Shown here: piece by piece, positions 1 through 7,374 of the stretch
Position numbering within the stretch: the stretch's first letter is position 1
Layout of the letters: the number at the start of each line of letters is the position of its first letter
Assembly (NCBI GenBank): GCA_902789735.1
Contig: CADAOZ010000007.1
Span: 1 to 43,249 of the forward strand
Direction of reading: 5' to 3'
Length of the DNA stretch: 43,249 nucleotides
From: an uncultured Lachnospiraceae bacterium
GTDB taxonomy: Bacteria > Bacillota > Clostridia > Lachnospirales > Lachnospiraceae
The notes under the pieces: model-generated
What the model was told of the DNA's origin: nothing
Database searches by the model: none
The model's input: only the letters and a program-made list of their open reading frames with translations
Position numbers and translations under genes: made by a program

Positions 1-1
1 T

Positions 2-211
2 ACCAGCGGGACAAGCTACATTGACGGGGAATACCCGGACAGGGAGCATTACAAAAAATCCAGACGGATAAAACGGGGACTGTTCAGGAGCAATGCCGGA
101 ATCTTTATCAATGCAGATGTGAACGCGGCATATCAGATCATGAAAGCCGGCGGGGTCAGGGACCTCCCCATCAAGGCCGGGGAACAGGTCCGCAGGATCA
201 ATGCAGCCTGA
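2..211 (+). CDS. tnpB: TnpB-like (IS200/IS605 OrfB) protein, C-terminal end, partial
   Basis: An open frame enters from the left edge and stops with TGA at 209-211, giving 69 residues. The segment RIKRGLFRSN followed by INADVNAAYQIMK is the typical end of IS605 OrfB/TnpB proteins. The aspartate in NADVNAA matches the last catalytic residue of the RuvC-like nuclease domain. The zinc ribbon and the other two catalytic acids would lie upstream, outside the window. TnpB proteins are RNA-guided DNA nucleases carried by transposons. Whether this copy is intact, and whether a tnpA partner exists, cannot be seen here. Family confidence is good because the motif is distinctive; activity is unknown. 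Confidence 0.8.
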   Translation, partial: TSGTSYIDGEYPDREHYKKSRRIKRGLFRSNAGIFINADVNAAYQIMKAGGVRDLPIKAGEQVRRINAA

Positions 212-300
212 ATTAGATCGGGTAGAGGCATCAGGCTAGTGCCATTAAAAGAGCGGGGCGGGGAAGCTGCTTCGTGAATTTATAAATATCAACTATAAAG
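212..300 (+). other. Probable right-end region of the IS605-type element (possible omega-RNA 3' part)
   Basis: Just downstream of the tnpB stop there are small hairpin-forming segments: GGCA...TGCC at about 226-242, GAAG-ctg-CTTC near 271-281, and TTTATA...TATAAA near 280-300. In this family the omega RNA usually covers the 3' end of tnpB and the right end of the element, and right ends carry subterminal hairpins. The exact transposon boundary is not visible without a second copy. The assignment is inference from position and hairpins only. Confidence 0.35.
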
Positions 301-399
301 TGATAAATAGCCATGCTACTGACCTTCGGAACATATTTTTATCAACAACACTGCCCCTGACAAAGGCTTTCTTAATATATATGTGTTTGCAAGCAGACG

Positions 400-435
400 T
401 TTTTAGGTTTTCCTGGTATTTGTCTGCCGACAAAC
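400..435. repeat. Spaced direct repeat, copy A
   Basis: Copy A reads TTTTAGGTTTTCC, then a short variable part, then TTTGTCTGCCGACAAACC. The core TTTGTCTGCC is at 419-428 and lies in a perfect hairpin (TTTGTC-tgcc-GACAAA, 419-434). The same layout occurs at 452-488 and 1794-1826. The interval 212-524 otherwise holds only the transposon end, this array and the left end of the IS630 element. A 69-codon frame at 300-509 runs through the repeats and is not supported as a gene. Confidence 0.55.
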
Positions 436-451
436 CTTGCATCTGGCAGGC

Positions 452-488
452 ATTTCCTGTATTTCCTCGATTTTGTCTGCCGATATAC
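452..488. repeat. Spaced direct repeat, copy B
   Basis: Copy B carries ATTTCC, TATTTCCTCGA and the core TTTGTCTGCC (472-481), followed by GATATAC. The core is 53 bp after the core of copy A. It lies just outside the left end of the IS630 element. Confidence 0.5.
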
Positions 489-508
489 TTCGCCCGGAAG
501 ACATATTA

Positions 509-1795
509 GTATAACATCCGACAATTAACTGGACGTTTTTAACGATAGTGTATCTACGATGATTTCCTCAGAGACATCGATGTCATCAAGGTTATACTTC
601 CAATGAAACACTACTGGCTCTGCATTGACTTCTTCAAAATAACGGTAGATCCGATCAGCCAGTTCTGCCTTAGATTTGACCCGAATACCACGCAGCATCT
701 GCCTTGTCATTTTACTGAAGAATCCTTCAACCATATTGAGCCATGATCCATGTTTTGGCGTGAATACGAATTCGAACCGCCCGGGAACCGTTGCAAGGTA
801 CTGCTTCGTCTCCTCCGAAGTATGAACTCTGAGGTTATCAAGTACCATTCGGATCTTATCGCCTTTTGGATACTTATCGTCAAGTACTTTCAGAAACTTT
901 ATATAGTCCTTACTATTGTGAGTTTCCGTGACTAACGGAATGGCTTCGCCGGTCTGCAGGTCAATTCCCGCAAGGAGAGACAGTGTGCCAAGCCTTTTAT
1001 ATTCATAATCACGACTGATCGTACTATGGTTCTCATCAGGGAGAAGGTCTTCTGAAGTAGTTGCAATCGCCTGGATACCCGGCTTTTCGTCATAGGAAAG
1101 CACATGGACGATTTCTTCATCTTCCTTCCATGGGAGTAACTGACCATTCTCATCGAACTGAAAGGACAGTTGCTTGTACACAAGAAGGACGTTATGCATC
1201 TTGCTGTCAAAGTCCGGATCACGCTTTTCGCAATAATATCTAATCCGGAACGGTTTGATCTCCGCGTCGTCAAGAATCTTATGTACTGTGCTCTTATGGA
1301 TTGTTGAAAGCCTTATGAATCCTGCCGCTTCTGCACTCTTATTGATGTGAGATGTCAGCCTGGCATAGGTCCAGGTCTCAGCAGAGTACCCGAGATCCTT
1401 TGGTTTCTGGCATGCGATGTTGATAATCCAGGCTTTTTCTTCGTCAGTGATCTCTGCATTACGACCGCGGCCAGGCGCATCGAATAAAGCATTTTCTACA
1501 CCGCCGTCTGCATATTTTTTCAGGCAGAGCATGACGCTCTTGCGGTTAATACCGACTTTATCAGCTATATCGTCAATGGAACATCCGTCTGCTTTCAGAA
1601 GAAGTATCCGGGCTCTATTTACTGTCTGCGCCTGTATTGTACGAGCGCGAGTCTGTGTCTCTAAATAATTACGGTCTTCAGCAGTAAGGGTAATGCTGCT
1701 TGCTTTTCTTCCCATGGAACAACGCCTCCATCTCTTGATGGGACTATTGTACCACGGAACAGAGATATCATCCAGTTATTTAAAAATCATTATAT
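509..1795 (-). mobile_element. IS630-family insertion sequence with imperfect terminal inverted repeats and TA flanks
   Basis: The two ends align as equal-length imperfect inverted repeats of 29 bp: 507-535, and 1769-1797 read on the other strand. Both begin with TA, continue with TATAA and end in TAACTGGA. IS630 elements insert at TA and duplicate it, so the element is best placed at 509-1795 (1287 bp) with the TA copies at 507-508 and 1796-1797. One transposase gene fills the element and its stop codon lies inside the left repeat. The boundaries are read directly but rest on an imperfect repeat. Confidence 0.65.
525..1715 (-). CDS. IS630-family DDE transposase
   Basis: The 396-residue protein has an N-terminal helix-turn-helix region (about residues 30-85, with SIDDIADKVGINRKSV) and a C-terminal DDE nuclease fold. 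The three catalytic acids are recognisable: D209 in YDEKPGIQ, D293 in VLDNLRVH and E330 in GSWLNMVEGFF, the last being the IS630 signature. Such proteins cut both strands at TA sites and move the element. The frame is full length with no visible frameshift, so the element may still be active. The ATG follows a GGAGG about 10 bases upstream. Confidence 0.93.
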   Translation of the reverse strand: MGRKASSITLTAEDRNYLETQTRARTIQAQTVNRARILLLKADGCSIDDIADKVGINRKSVMLCLKKYADGGVENALFDAPGRGRNAEITDEEKAWIINIACQKPKDLGYSAETWTYARLTSHINKSAEAAGFIRLSTIHKSTVHKILDDAEIKPFRIRYYCEKRDPDFDSKMHNVLLVYKQLSFQFDENGQLLPWKEDEEIVHVLSYDEKPGIQAIATTSEDLLPDENHSTISRDYEYKRLGTLSLLAGIDLQTGEAIPLVTETHNSKDYIKFLKVLDDKYPKGDKIRMVLDNLRVHTSEETKQYLATVPGRFEFVFTPKHGSWLNMVEGFFSKMTRQMLRGIRVKSKAELADRIYRYFEEVNAEPVVFHWKYNLDDIDVSEEIIVDTLSLKTSS

Positions 1796-1826
1796 TAGGC
1801 TTTTCCGCTGTTTTGTCTGCCAACAT
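1794..1826. repeat. Spaced direct repeat, copy C
   Basis: Copy C reads TATTAGGCTTTTCC, then TTTGTCTGCC (1812-1821) and AACATAT. It matches copy A closely, including TTAGG and TTTTCC before the core. If the IS630 element and one TA are removed, its core lies 51 bp after that of copy B. The element therefore appears to have landed inside a repeat array of about 52-bp period. Confidence 0.5.
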
Positions 1827-1866
1827 ATCGTCATCTCATAAATCAGATTTGCTCTCTATAGTACTA

Positions 1867-2397
1867 TTACAAGCTTTCCCCAAACCCGCGAAGTTCCTCC
1901 AGCTTTTCCTCCGGTACACCGGGATCATAGCCATGAGTAGTGAAGACTCCCATGTCTTCCAGCTGCAGATAATCCAGAAAATCTCCCCGGTAAGAGAACA
2001 TCGCTCCGTCATACATATCCGGATCACCAGAGCTTAGGAACATGGCCACTTTCTTCAGCTTTGCCGGCTTATTTGGATATGCGGCTGCATAGAAGCGGTC
2101 AATGGTACATTTCAGCTGCCCGGAAAAACCATGGTAATAGATTGGTGAGGCGATCACAAGCATCTCTGCTTCCTGAAGCTCATGATATACATCCTGCATA
2201 TCGTCCTTCTGTACGCACTGCCCATTACCTCTGGTGTGGCAGTATTCACAGGCAAGACATCCGTGAATATTCATCCTGCAGACATCATAAACGCCATACT
2301 CGTGCCCAGCGTTTTCCAGGCCTTCACAGAAAGCCTGGATCATCTGTTTTGTATTTCCTTTCAATCTGGGACTGCCGTTTAAAATCATTACTTTCAT
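1867..2397 (-). CDS. NADPH-dependent FMN reductase / iron-sulfur-flavoprotein-like oxidoreductase
   Basis: The 176-residue protein has the flavodoxin-like fold of the NADPH-dependent FMN reductase family. LNGSPRLKGNT (residues 6-16) is the phosphate loop for FMN, and ASPIYYHGFSGQLKCTIDRF (about 83-102) is the second conserved flavin-site block. Cysteines at 47, 50, 53 and 61 are spaced CX2CX2CX7C, the compact cluster motif seen in clostridial and archaeal iron-sulfur flavoproteins. This suggests electron transfer between an Fe-S cluster and FMN in the cytoplasm; the substrate is unknown. A GGAGG precedes the ATG by about 9 bases. It lies 25 bp downstream of the small leucine-rich-repeat gene and is probably co-transcribed with it. 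Confidence 0.82.
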   Translation of the reverse strand: MKVMILNGSPRLKGNTKQMIQAFCEGLENAGHEYGVYDVCRMNIHGCLACEYCHTRGNGQCVQKDDMQDVYHELQEAEMLVIASPIYYHGFSGQLKCTIDRFYAAAYPNKPAKLKKVAMFLSSGDPDMYDGAMFSYRGDFLDYLQLEDMGVFTTHGYDPGVPEEKLEELRGFGESL

Positions 2398-2422
2398 AAT
2401 TCACAGCACCTCCTTATCTCTC

Positions 2423-2746
2423 TCACAGGCAAACATGATTCTTATAGTCTTTTCTGAAATAGTTACACGAATTAATAAAAGTTTTCGTACCAGAGATCTT
2501 TCCACGGCTCGTCAGCCCCTCCGGGAAATTGATGCTCCTGAGATTCTGACAATACATGAACGCCTGCTCTCCAACAGACGTCACACCCTCCGGCAGTGTG
2601 ACCCCTGTCAGGCTGTCACATTCCATAAACGCTTTGGGACCGATGGCTGTCACGCCTGCGGGGACGGACACCTCCCCGCCGGGACCATTGTATTTTTTCA
2701 GCACGCCTTCTTCGATCAGAAACGGCGGTTTATTGTTTTTTTCCAT
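2423..2746 (-). CDS. Small BspA-type leucine-rich-repeat protein, possibly 3'-truncated
   Basis: I place the start at the ATG at 2744-2746 because AGGAGGT lies just upstream; an in-frame upstream extension has no such site. The 107-residue product begins with a cap (FLIEEGVLKKYNGPGGEV) and has about two LRR_5 units of the type VxxIGxxAFxxCxSLxxVxLPEGV. There is no signal peptide, so the protein is probably cytoplasmic. After PEGLTS the sequence leaves the repeat pattern and ends in an unrelated, Lys/Asn-rich tail. A neighbouring frame (PWKDLW...) looks more like the expected continuation, so a frameshift near 2500 is possible. Function is unknown. Confidence 0.65.
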   Translation of the reverse strand: MEKNNKPPFLIEEGVLKKYNGPGGEVSVPAGVTAIGPKAFMECDSLTGVTLPEGVTSVGEQAFMYCQNLRSINFPEGLTSRGKISGTKTFINSCNYFRKDYKNHVCL

Positions 2747-3067
2747 GGCGTACCTCCTGCGGAACTTTTCGGATTCCATCTATGCTCTTCCCTGTCCAGC
2801 AGTCCACTCTGTAATCTCTTCAAGCAAACAGTACCTTAATCATTCCAAAAATTCAACAGGCATCCCCACTTGTCAAAAAAGCAATCCAAACTACTCTTCC
2901 ACTATCACCGCTCTTGCGTCAACACTACTGACCCGCTTCTCCTGTATGTCCCTGTATTCCTTCGAAGAAAAGCAATCAGACCGCTCTTTCTTCGAAGGGA
3001 ACCTGATGATTATGATCCTCTGAGGATTTCTAGCTACGTTAAGCGGTATGATTTTGACCGCTTCCGT
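2747..3067. other. Intergenic region without a recognised gene
   Basis: This stretch holds no convincing coding sequence on either strand. On the minus strand TTGACA and TTGAAT hexamers near 2840-2880 could serve a promoter for the leucine-rich-repeat gene, but the matching -10 sequences are weak. Short hairpins are visible, including AAGCGGT...ACCGCTT at about 3040-3062. The low-quality reading frames suggest decayed sequence. Confidence 0.4.
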
Positions 3068-3187
3068 TCATCGCCTTTGGAGGCGTAAGATCGTCCTCTC
3101 CTCCGTGACAAGTGTTCCCAGCTTAATCTCTTATGTATGACCATCAAACTCAAACCCACAGCGCTTATAAAAACGAAGCGCCCGCCG
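3068..3187 (-). pseudogene. GNAT acetyltransferase C-terminal remnant
   Basis: Read on the minus strand, the segment encodes RALRFYKRCGFEFDGHT, a stop (TAA), then EIKLGTLVTEERTILRLQRR and TGA. The first part is the typical final strand and helix of GNAT N-acetyltransferases (A-x-x-F-Y-x-x-x-G-F). Nothing of the acetyl-CoA binding core is visible upstream, where the frame runs into the toxin gene's 3' flank. It is a broken tail of a gene lost by deletion. Confidence is moderate because only about 40 residues remain. Confidence 0.55.
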
Positions 3188-3225
3188 CCACTTTATTATG
3201 GCGATGAGCGCTGTCATTGTTACGT

Positions 3226-3540
3226 TCAAAACATCTTTCTTTCATAATCCTGCAGCTCATGGAATATACTATCTACTGTTACCTGATTGCCTTCGATTCT
3301 GAATAGCATAAAGTACCTGTGTGACAAAAAATTAATCCTTCTATACCCGAGAGCTTTTAGTCTTGGATTGTCGCAAAGCTTGATACTGCCGGCTACTGTC
3401 GCCAGACTTTGTTTTGTTGCCTCAAAATCATCCAGCACATTCATTGCTGCCTGTCTGCTTTTCTTTTCGACCAGAAGATAGTATATAAATCCCTCCAGAT
3501 CTTCTTTGGCATCAAGCGTTACAAAAACATCATAGCTCAT
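3226..3540 (-). CDS. ParE/RelE-family toxin of a type II toxin-antitoxin pair
   Basis: The 104-residue protein fits the ParE/RelE toxin fold: an N-terminal helix pair (DAKEDLEGFIYYLL...), then the strands LKALGYRRINFLSHRYFMLFRIEGNQVTVDSIFHE, where the arginine and tyrosine/histidine-rich core strand is typical. Family members either block gyrase (ParE) or cut mRNA on the ribosome (RelE); the sequence alone does not decide which. The gene overlaps the antitoxin gene by 11 bp, so translation is coupled. AGGGGA lies inside the antitoxin 3' end as ribosome site. Confidence 0.82.
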   Translation of the reverse strand: MSYDVFVTLDAKEDLEGFIYYLLVEKKSRQAAMNVLDDFEATKQSLATVAGSIKLCDNPRLKALGYRRINFLSHRYFMLFRIEGNQVTVDSIFHELQDYERKMF

Positions 3541-3823
3541 ATTTTCCCCTCAGTTCGGCAATCATATCATCAGCACTTACGAGCATTCCCTGACCGGCAT
3601 GACTTCTTGCTGTTTCCAGCTTGTACAATAGCTCTTCTTCATTAAGGCCGACATACGGATTGCGAGGTACTTTTTTTATCTCAAAGGGGAATCCATTGCT
3701 TGCAACAGCTTGTGTTAAGAAAATTCTTATCGCAGAAGTTGTATCTGTGCCAAGTTCTTTAAACAGTTCATCTGCTTTTCTTTTAAGATCATCATCGACA
3801 CGTATCTGTATGGTACTAGACAT
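3530..3823 (-). CDS. RelB/DinJ-family antitoxin
   Basis: The 97-residue protein starts with the ribbon-helix-helix DNA-binding domain of RelB/DinJ antitoxins (STIQIRVDDDLKRKADELFKELG, then TSAIRIFLTQAV). The C-terminal half, with FEIKKVPRNPYVGLNEEEL, is the toxin-neutralising part. It should bind the partner toxin and repress the operon together with it. The start ATG is preceded by GGAGGAG. The promoter upstream is covered by a perfect inverted repeat, which fits autoregulation. Confidence 0.87.
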   Translation of the reverse strand: MSSTIQIRVDDDLKRKADELFKELGTDTTSAIRIFLTQAVASNGFPFEIKKVPRNPYVGLNEEELLYKLETARSHAGQGMLVSADDMIAELRGKYEL

Positions 3824-3845
3824 TCATATCTCCTCCTTTAGCACA

Positions 3846-3874
3846 ATAATACTGCTAAATCATTACGTTTGCAA
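3846..3874 (-). promoter_or_regulatory. Promoter of the toxin-antitoxin operon
   Basis: On the minus strand TTGCAA (3869-3874) and TATTAT (3846-3851) are separated by exactly 17 bp, a good sigma-A-type promoter. The ribosome site of the antitoxin gene follows closely. Confidence 0.7.
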
Positions 3875-3880
3875 TGATTT
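3857..3880. promoter_or_regulatory. Palindromic operator for the RelB-type antitoxin
   Basis: AAATCATT (3857-3864) and AATGATTT (3873-3880) form a perfect 8-bp inverted repeat with an 8-bp centre. The repeat covers the -35 hexamer and much of the spacer, where a bound ribbon-helix-helix repressor would block RNA polymerase. Binding by this antitoxin is inferred from position. Confidence 0.65.
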
Positions 3881-3897
3881 GACACCAAACACGCATT

Positions 3898-3946
3898 AAA
3901 ATCCCTCTGCAGTATACCGATTATTACGGTATTCCGCAGAGGGATT
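3898..3946 (-). terminator. Terminator of hisS-aspS
   Basis: A long hairpin pairs AATCCCTCTGCAGTATACCG (3900-3919) with its near-complement at 3927-3946. On the minus strand a short T run (TTTTAA) follows. It sits directly behind the aspS stop codon. Confidence 0.7.
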
Positions 3947-3955
3947 GTATATTTG

Positions 3956-5752
3956 TCAGTTCTCTTCTTTCTGTTCGATCTGCAGATAGAGCTCATCCAG
4001 CTGCTTCTGCTCGACTACGTCCGGCGCGCCGCTCATCAGGTCAGCCGCGTCCTTGTTCTTGGGGAAGGCAATGACGTCGCGGATGCTGTCTGCCTTTGTC
4101 AGCAGCATGACCAGCCGGTCAAGACCATAAGCAAGACCCGCGTGGGGAGGAACGCCGTACTTGAAGGCGGTCAGCAGGAAGCCGAATTTCTCCTGGGCTT
4201 CTTCCTTCTCCAAACCGATCACGTCGAACATCTTCTCCTGGATATCATTCTGGTGGATTCTGACAGAACCGCCGCCCAGCTCTACGCCGTTCAGAACGAT
4301 ATCATAGGCTTTTGCACGGACACTGCCGGGATCGGAATCGATCCTGTCCCAGTCCTCTTCCATGGGCATGGTGAAAGGATGGTGCATGGCGACAAAACGC
4401 TCTTCCTCTTCGGACCACTCCAGCAGGGGGAATTCCACCACCCAGAGGAAATTGAATTTGTCATGGTCGATCAGGCCCAGCTCTTCGCCCAGACGCAGAC
4501 GCAGGGCTCCGAGCACATTCCATACGATGGTATTCTTATCCGCCGCGAAGAAGACCAGGTCTCCCTTTTCCGCGCCGACGGCTTCGATCAGGCGCATCTG
4601 CTCTTCTTCCGACATGAACTTGCCGAGGGAGCATTTGATGCTGCCGTCTTCCTTATAGGCCAGATAGGGAAGACCTTTGGCGCCGCTTCCTCTTGCAGCC
4701 TCGACCTGCTTGTCGATCTTTTTGCGGGCCATGCCGGCCTGGCCTTTAACGACAACGCCGCGGACCGAGCTGTTCTTTGTCTTTGCCGCGTCGGCAAATA
4801 CAGGGAACGCGCAGTCTTTGACCAGTTCGGTGACATCCTTCAGCTTCATATCGAATCTGGTATCCGGCTTGTCTGAACCGTAATCATTCATAGCGTCGAT
4901 CCAGCGCATACGGGGCAGGGGAAGCTGTACGTCTACGCCGATGGCCTTTTTGACTACATACTGGATCAGGCGCTCATTGACATCCATGACATCATCGCTG
5001 TCAACAAAGGAAAGCTCCATATCCAGCTGGGTAAATTCAGGCTGCCTGTCGGCACGCAGATCTTCATCCCGGAAGCACTTGGCTACCTGGAAATAACGGT
5101 CATACCCGGAGACCATCAGCAGCTGCTTGAACAGCTGGGGAGACTGGGGCAGCGCGTAGAAAGAACCGGGCTTAACACGGCTGGGTACCAGATAGTCCCT
5201 GGCGCCTTCCGGAGTGGACTTGCAGAGAATGGGCGTCTCAATTTCCAGAAAGCCCTCCGCCGCCATGAATTCCCGTACATACTGGGTGATCTTGCTGCGC
5301 AGGATCAGGCGTCTCTGCATATCGGGTCTTCTCAGATCCAGGCATCTGTATTTCAGACGAAGCTCTTCCTTGGTCCGGCTGTTCTCTTCCACCGCGAAGG
5401 GAGGTGTCTCCGCTTCGGAAAGGATCCTTGTATCTGTAACACGGATCTCGATCGCGCCGGTCGGGATATTTTTATTGACAGCGCCGGAACGGGCGGTCAC
5501 CTTACCGGTCGCCGCGACGACAAATTCCGCGCGCATCCTGGCCGCTTTTTCAAAAGCCTCTGTGCCGCAGTCCGCCTCTTCATAGATCAGCTGGATAAGA
5601 CCGGATCTGTCGCGCAGGTCTACAAAGACAATGCCGCCCTTGTTTCTCTGCTTCTGGACCCAGCCCATAACTGTCACTGTCTGTCCGATATTTGCTTCAG
5701 AAAGCTCCGCACATCTGCATGTACGTTTCATTCCTGTCATTGATTCTGCCAT
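3956..5752 (-). CDS. aspS: Aspartyl-tRNA synthetase, bacterial type
   Basis: The 598-residue enzyme charges tRNA-Asp with aspartate in the cytoplasm. It has the N-terminal OB-fold anticodon-binding domain (about 1-110, VTVMGWVQKQRNKGGIVFVDLRDRSG). The class II catalytic core shows motif 2 (FRDEDLRADRQPEFTQLD) and motif 3 (GLAYGLDRLVMLL). The bacterial GAD insertion lies between them. Length and order are normal for the bacterial family. The start is ATG with GAGG upstream. Whether it also charges tRNA-Asn cannot be told here. hisS lies 120 bp upstream on the same strand, the usual Firmicutes pairing. Confidence 0.97.
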   Translation of the reverse strand: MAESMTGMKRTCRCAELSEANIGQTVTVMGWVQKQRNKGGIVFVDLRDRSGLIQLIYEEADCGTEAFEKAARMRAEFVVAATGKVTARSGAVNKNIPTGAIEIRVTDTRILSEAETPPFAVEENSRTKEELRLKYRCLDLRRPDMQRRLILRSKITQYVREFMAAEGFLEIETPILCKSTPEGARDYLVPSRVKPGSFYALPQSPQLFKQLLMVSGYDRYFQVAKCFRDEDLRADRQPEFTQLDMELSFVDSDDVMDVNERLIQYVVKKAIGVDVQLPLPRMRWIDAMNDYGSDKPDTRFDMKLKDVTELVKDCAFPVFADAAKTKNSSVRGVVVKGQAGMARKKIDKQVEAARGSGAKGLPYLAYKEDGSIKCSLGKFMSEEEQMRLIEAVGAEKGDLVFFAADKNTIVWNVLGALRLRLGEELGLIDHDKFNFLWVVEFPLLEWSEEEERFVAMHHPFTMPMEEDWDRIDSDPGSVRAKAYDIVLNGVELGGGSVRIHQNDIQEKMFDVIGLEKEEAQEKFGFLLTAFKYGVPPHAGLAYGLDRLVMLLTKADSIRDVIAFPKNKDAADLMSGAPDVVEQKQLDELYLQIEQKEEN

Positions 5753-5799
5753 TATACTGCCTCTTTCCGCGCCCGCAGGGGCGCAAATCTATTACCTTC

Positions 5800-5829
5800 T
5801 TAATATTGGTTTTATACTCTCATCGTAAA
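5800..5829 (-). promoter_or_regulatory. Possible internal promoter for aspS
   Basis: In the hisS-aspS gap the minus strand shows TTTACG (5824-5829), an 18-bp spacer and TATTAA (5800-5805). A GC hairpin (GCGCCC-ctgc-GGGCGC, about 5772-5787) follows before the aspS ribosome site. Both hexamers deviate from consensus, so this is only a candidate. The leader is too short for a T-box. Confidence 0.35.
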
Positions 5830-5872
5830 GTGTTCCGCCTATTTATGCAGCGCAGCGGCAATTCGCCTGGCC

Positions 5873-7135
5873 TCAGCGGTCAATAGGATTTCTGTAGAAC
5901 TCCACGATTTCTTCGTAGCCGCGGTCATGCAGCTGCTGCTTCTGGAACTTTTTGTTCTTGGCCATACGGGCGATCAGGATCCGGGCGCCTGCCTCCCGCT
6001 CGTCACGGGCCTGCTCCAGTACCTGGCAGAGCCTGTCGGCGGGCATGTTCTTTTCAATCAGGTATGCCGCTTTTCTGGGAGAACCGGGAATCTTGAAGCC
6101 CTGCTCCATCAGGATCAGAATGATCCGCTCAAAGCCAATTGAGAAACCGCAGGCCGGTACATCACGGCCTGTAAATCTGCCGACCATCTTGTCATAACGG
6201 CCGCCGCCGCCGCAGCTGATGCCCAGCTGAGGCATGGAAATCTCGAAAATCGTTCCTGTATAGTAGGACATGCCCCGGACGATGGTAGGGTCGAAGACCA
6301 TACGGAAGTCCGCTGACCTGGTCCTGTCTACAGACTCGATGACCTCCCGGAGACCGGGGATGACATCTTCCTCGATCACGCCGGCCAGCTTTTCTTCCAG
6401 ATAGGCAAGCTGATCCGGAGCCGTCTCCAGTCCTTTGAACAGGTCAATATAGGTATCTGTGGATTCCTGGCTGAAGCCGCTCTTTACCAGTTCCTCCGCG
6501 GCACCCTCCATGCCGATCTTGTCCATCTTATCCAGAATGATGAACACTTCGTCAAAGCGCTCTGCCGGAAAACCGCTGTAGGCTGCCATGGCCTTGAGCA
6601 GGCGGCGCTCATTGATCCGGATCTCGAAGCCCTTAAATCCCAGACGTCCCAGGGTGGTTGTGGTCGCCAGAATCAGCTCAATCTCGGCAAGGTTGGTGGG
6701 CTCGCCGATGATATCGATATCACACTGCATGAACTGGCGGTAGCGTCCTCTCTGGGGACGGTCCGCTCTCCAGACGTTGCCCATCTGAATGGCCTTGAAA
6801 GGAGCCGGCAGATCATTGGCGTGGTTGGAATAATATCTGACAAGGGGTACAGTCAGGTCATAACGAAGGCCGCCGTCCACCAGGTCCGCTTCTGTCTCAG
6901 CGGTCTCAAGGCGGAGCTTCTCTCCCCTTTTTAAAATCTTAAAGATCAGCTTCTCATTGTCGCCGCCCTGTTTGCTTGTCAGGTTCTGAATGCTTTCTAC
7001 GCAGGGGGTCTCGATCGACTGGAAACCGAATTCCGCATAGGTCTTTTTAATCACAGAGATCGCGTAATCACGGATCTCCATCTCTTCAGGCATGATGTCC
7101 TTCATACCTGTAACAGGCTTTTTGATCAGTGCCAT
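5873..7135 (-). CDS. hisS: Histidyl-tRNA synthetase
   Basis: The 420-residue class II synthetase charges tRNA-His. Motif 2 is seen in GNVWRADRPQRGRYRQFMQCD, the histidine-specific blocks as RSADFRMVFDPTIVRGMSYY and GGGGRYDKMVG, and motif 3 as ACGFSIGFERI. The C-terminal anticodon-binding domain follows (about 330-420). The start MALIKKPVTGMKDIMPEE is the family's usual N-terminus and has AAAGGA upstream. It is the first gene of hisS-aspS and has its own promoter in the divergent region shared with comM. Confidence 0.97.
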   Translation of the reverse strand: MALIKKPVTGMKDIMPEEMEIRDYAISVIKKTYAEFGFQSIETPCVESIQNLTSKQGGDNEKLIFKILKRGEKLRLETAETEADLVDGGLRYDLTVPLVRYYSNHANDLPAPFKAIQMGNVWRADRPQRGRYRQFMQCDIDIIGEPTNLAEIELILATTTTLGRLGFKGFEIRINERRLLKAMAAYSGFPAERFDEVFIILDKMDKIGMEGAAEELVKSGFSQESTDTYIDLFKGLETAPDQLAYLEEKLAGVIEEDVIPGLREVIESVDRTRSADFRMVFDPTIVRGMSYYTGTIFEISMPQLGISCGGGGRYDKMVGRFTGRDVPACGFSIGFERIILILMEQGFKIPGSPRKAAYLIEKNMPADRLCQVLEQARDEREAGARILIARMAKNKKFQKQQLHDRGYEEIVEFYRNPIDR

Positions 7136-7192
7136 ATCTGTTTCCTTTCTGTACCGGCACAGGCCGGCCGGTGATGGTATGTCAACCTATTG

Positions 7193-7221
7193 ATTGTACA
7201 ATTTTTAATTTTCATTGTAAA
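7193..7221 (-). promoter_or_regulatory. Promoter of hisS-aspS
   Basis: The minus strand shows TTTACA (7216-7221), a 17-bp AT-rich spacer and TACAAT (7193-7198). It lies 58 bp before the hisS start. The leader can form a GC hairpin but is too short for a T-box. Confidence 0.65.
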
Positions 7222-7247
7222 GCCTGCAGACAGGATTCCATGTTTCG

Positions 7248-7277
7248 TTGACTTTCGTAAGCTGCCGTATATATATT
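7248..7277 (+). promoter_or_regulatory. Promoter of comM-dprA
   Basis: TTGACT (7248-7253) is followed after 16-18 bp by an alternating TATATATATT tract (7268-7277) that offers several -10 sequences. It sits about 100 bp before the comM start and back to back with the hisS promoter. Confidence 0.5.
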
Positions 7278-7374
7278 GAAAAGAGATTCGCCTGATCCTT
7301 TTCAAATCAGACTCTTCTGTTTTCTGTTCATGACCTGTCTTTCAGCTATTCTTTATTTTCTTGGAGATTCTTCT

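Noticed and set aside
300..509. 69-residue open frame after the tnpB end
   Set aside because: It crosses the spaced repeats and the IS630 left end and has no ribosome site or family resemblance.
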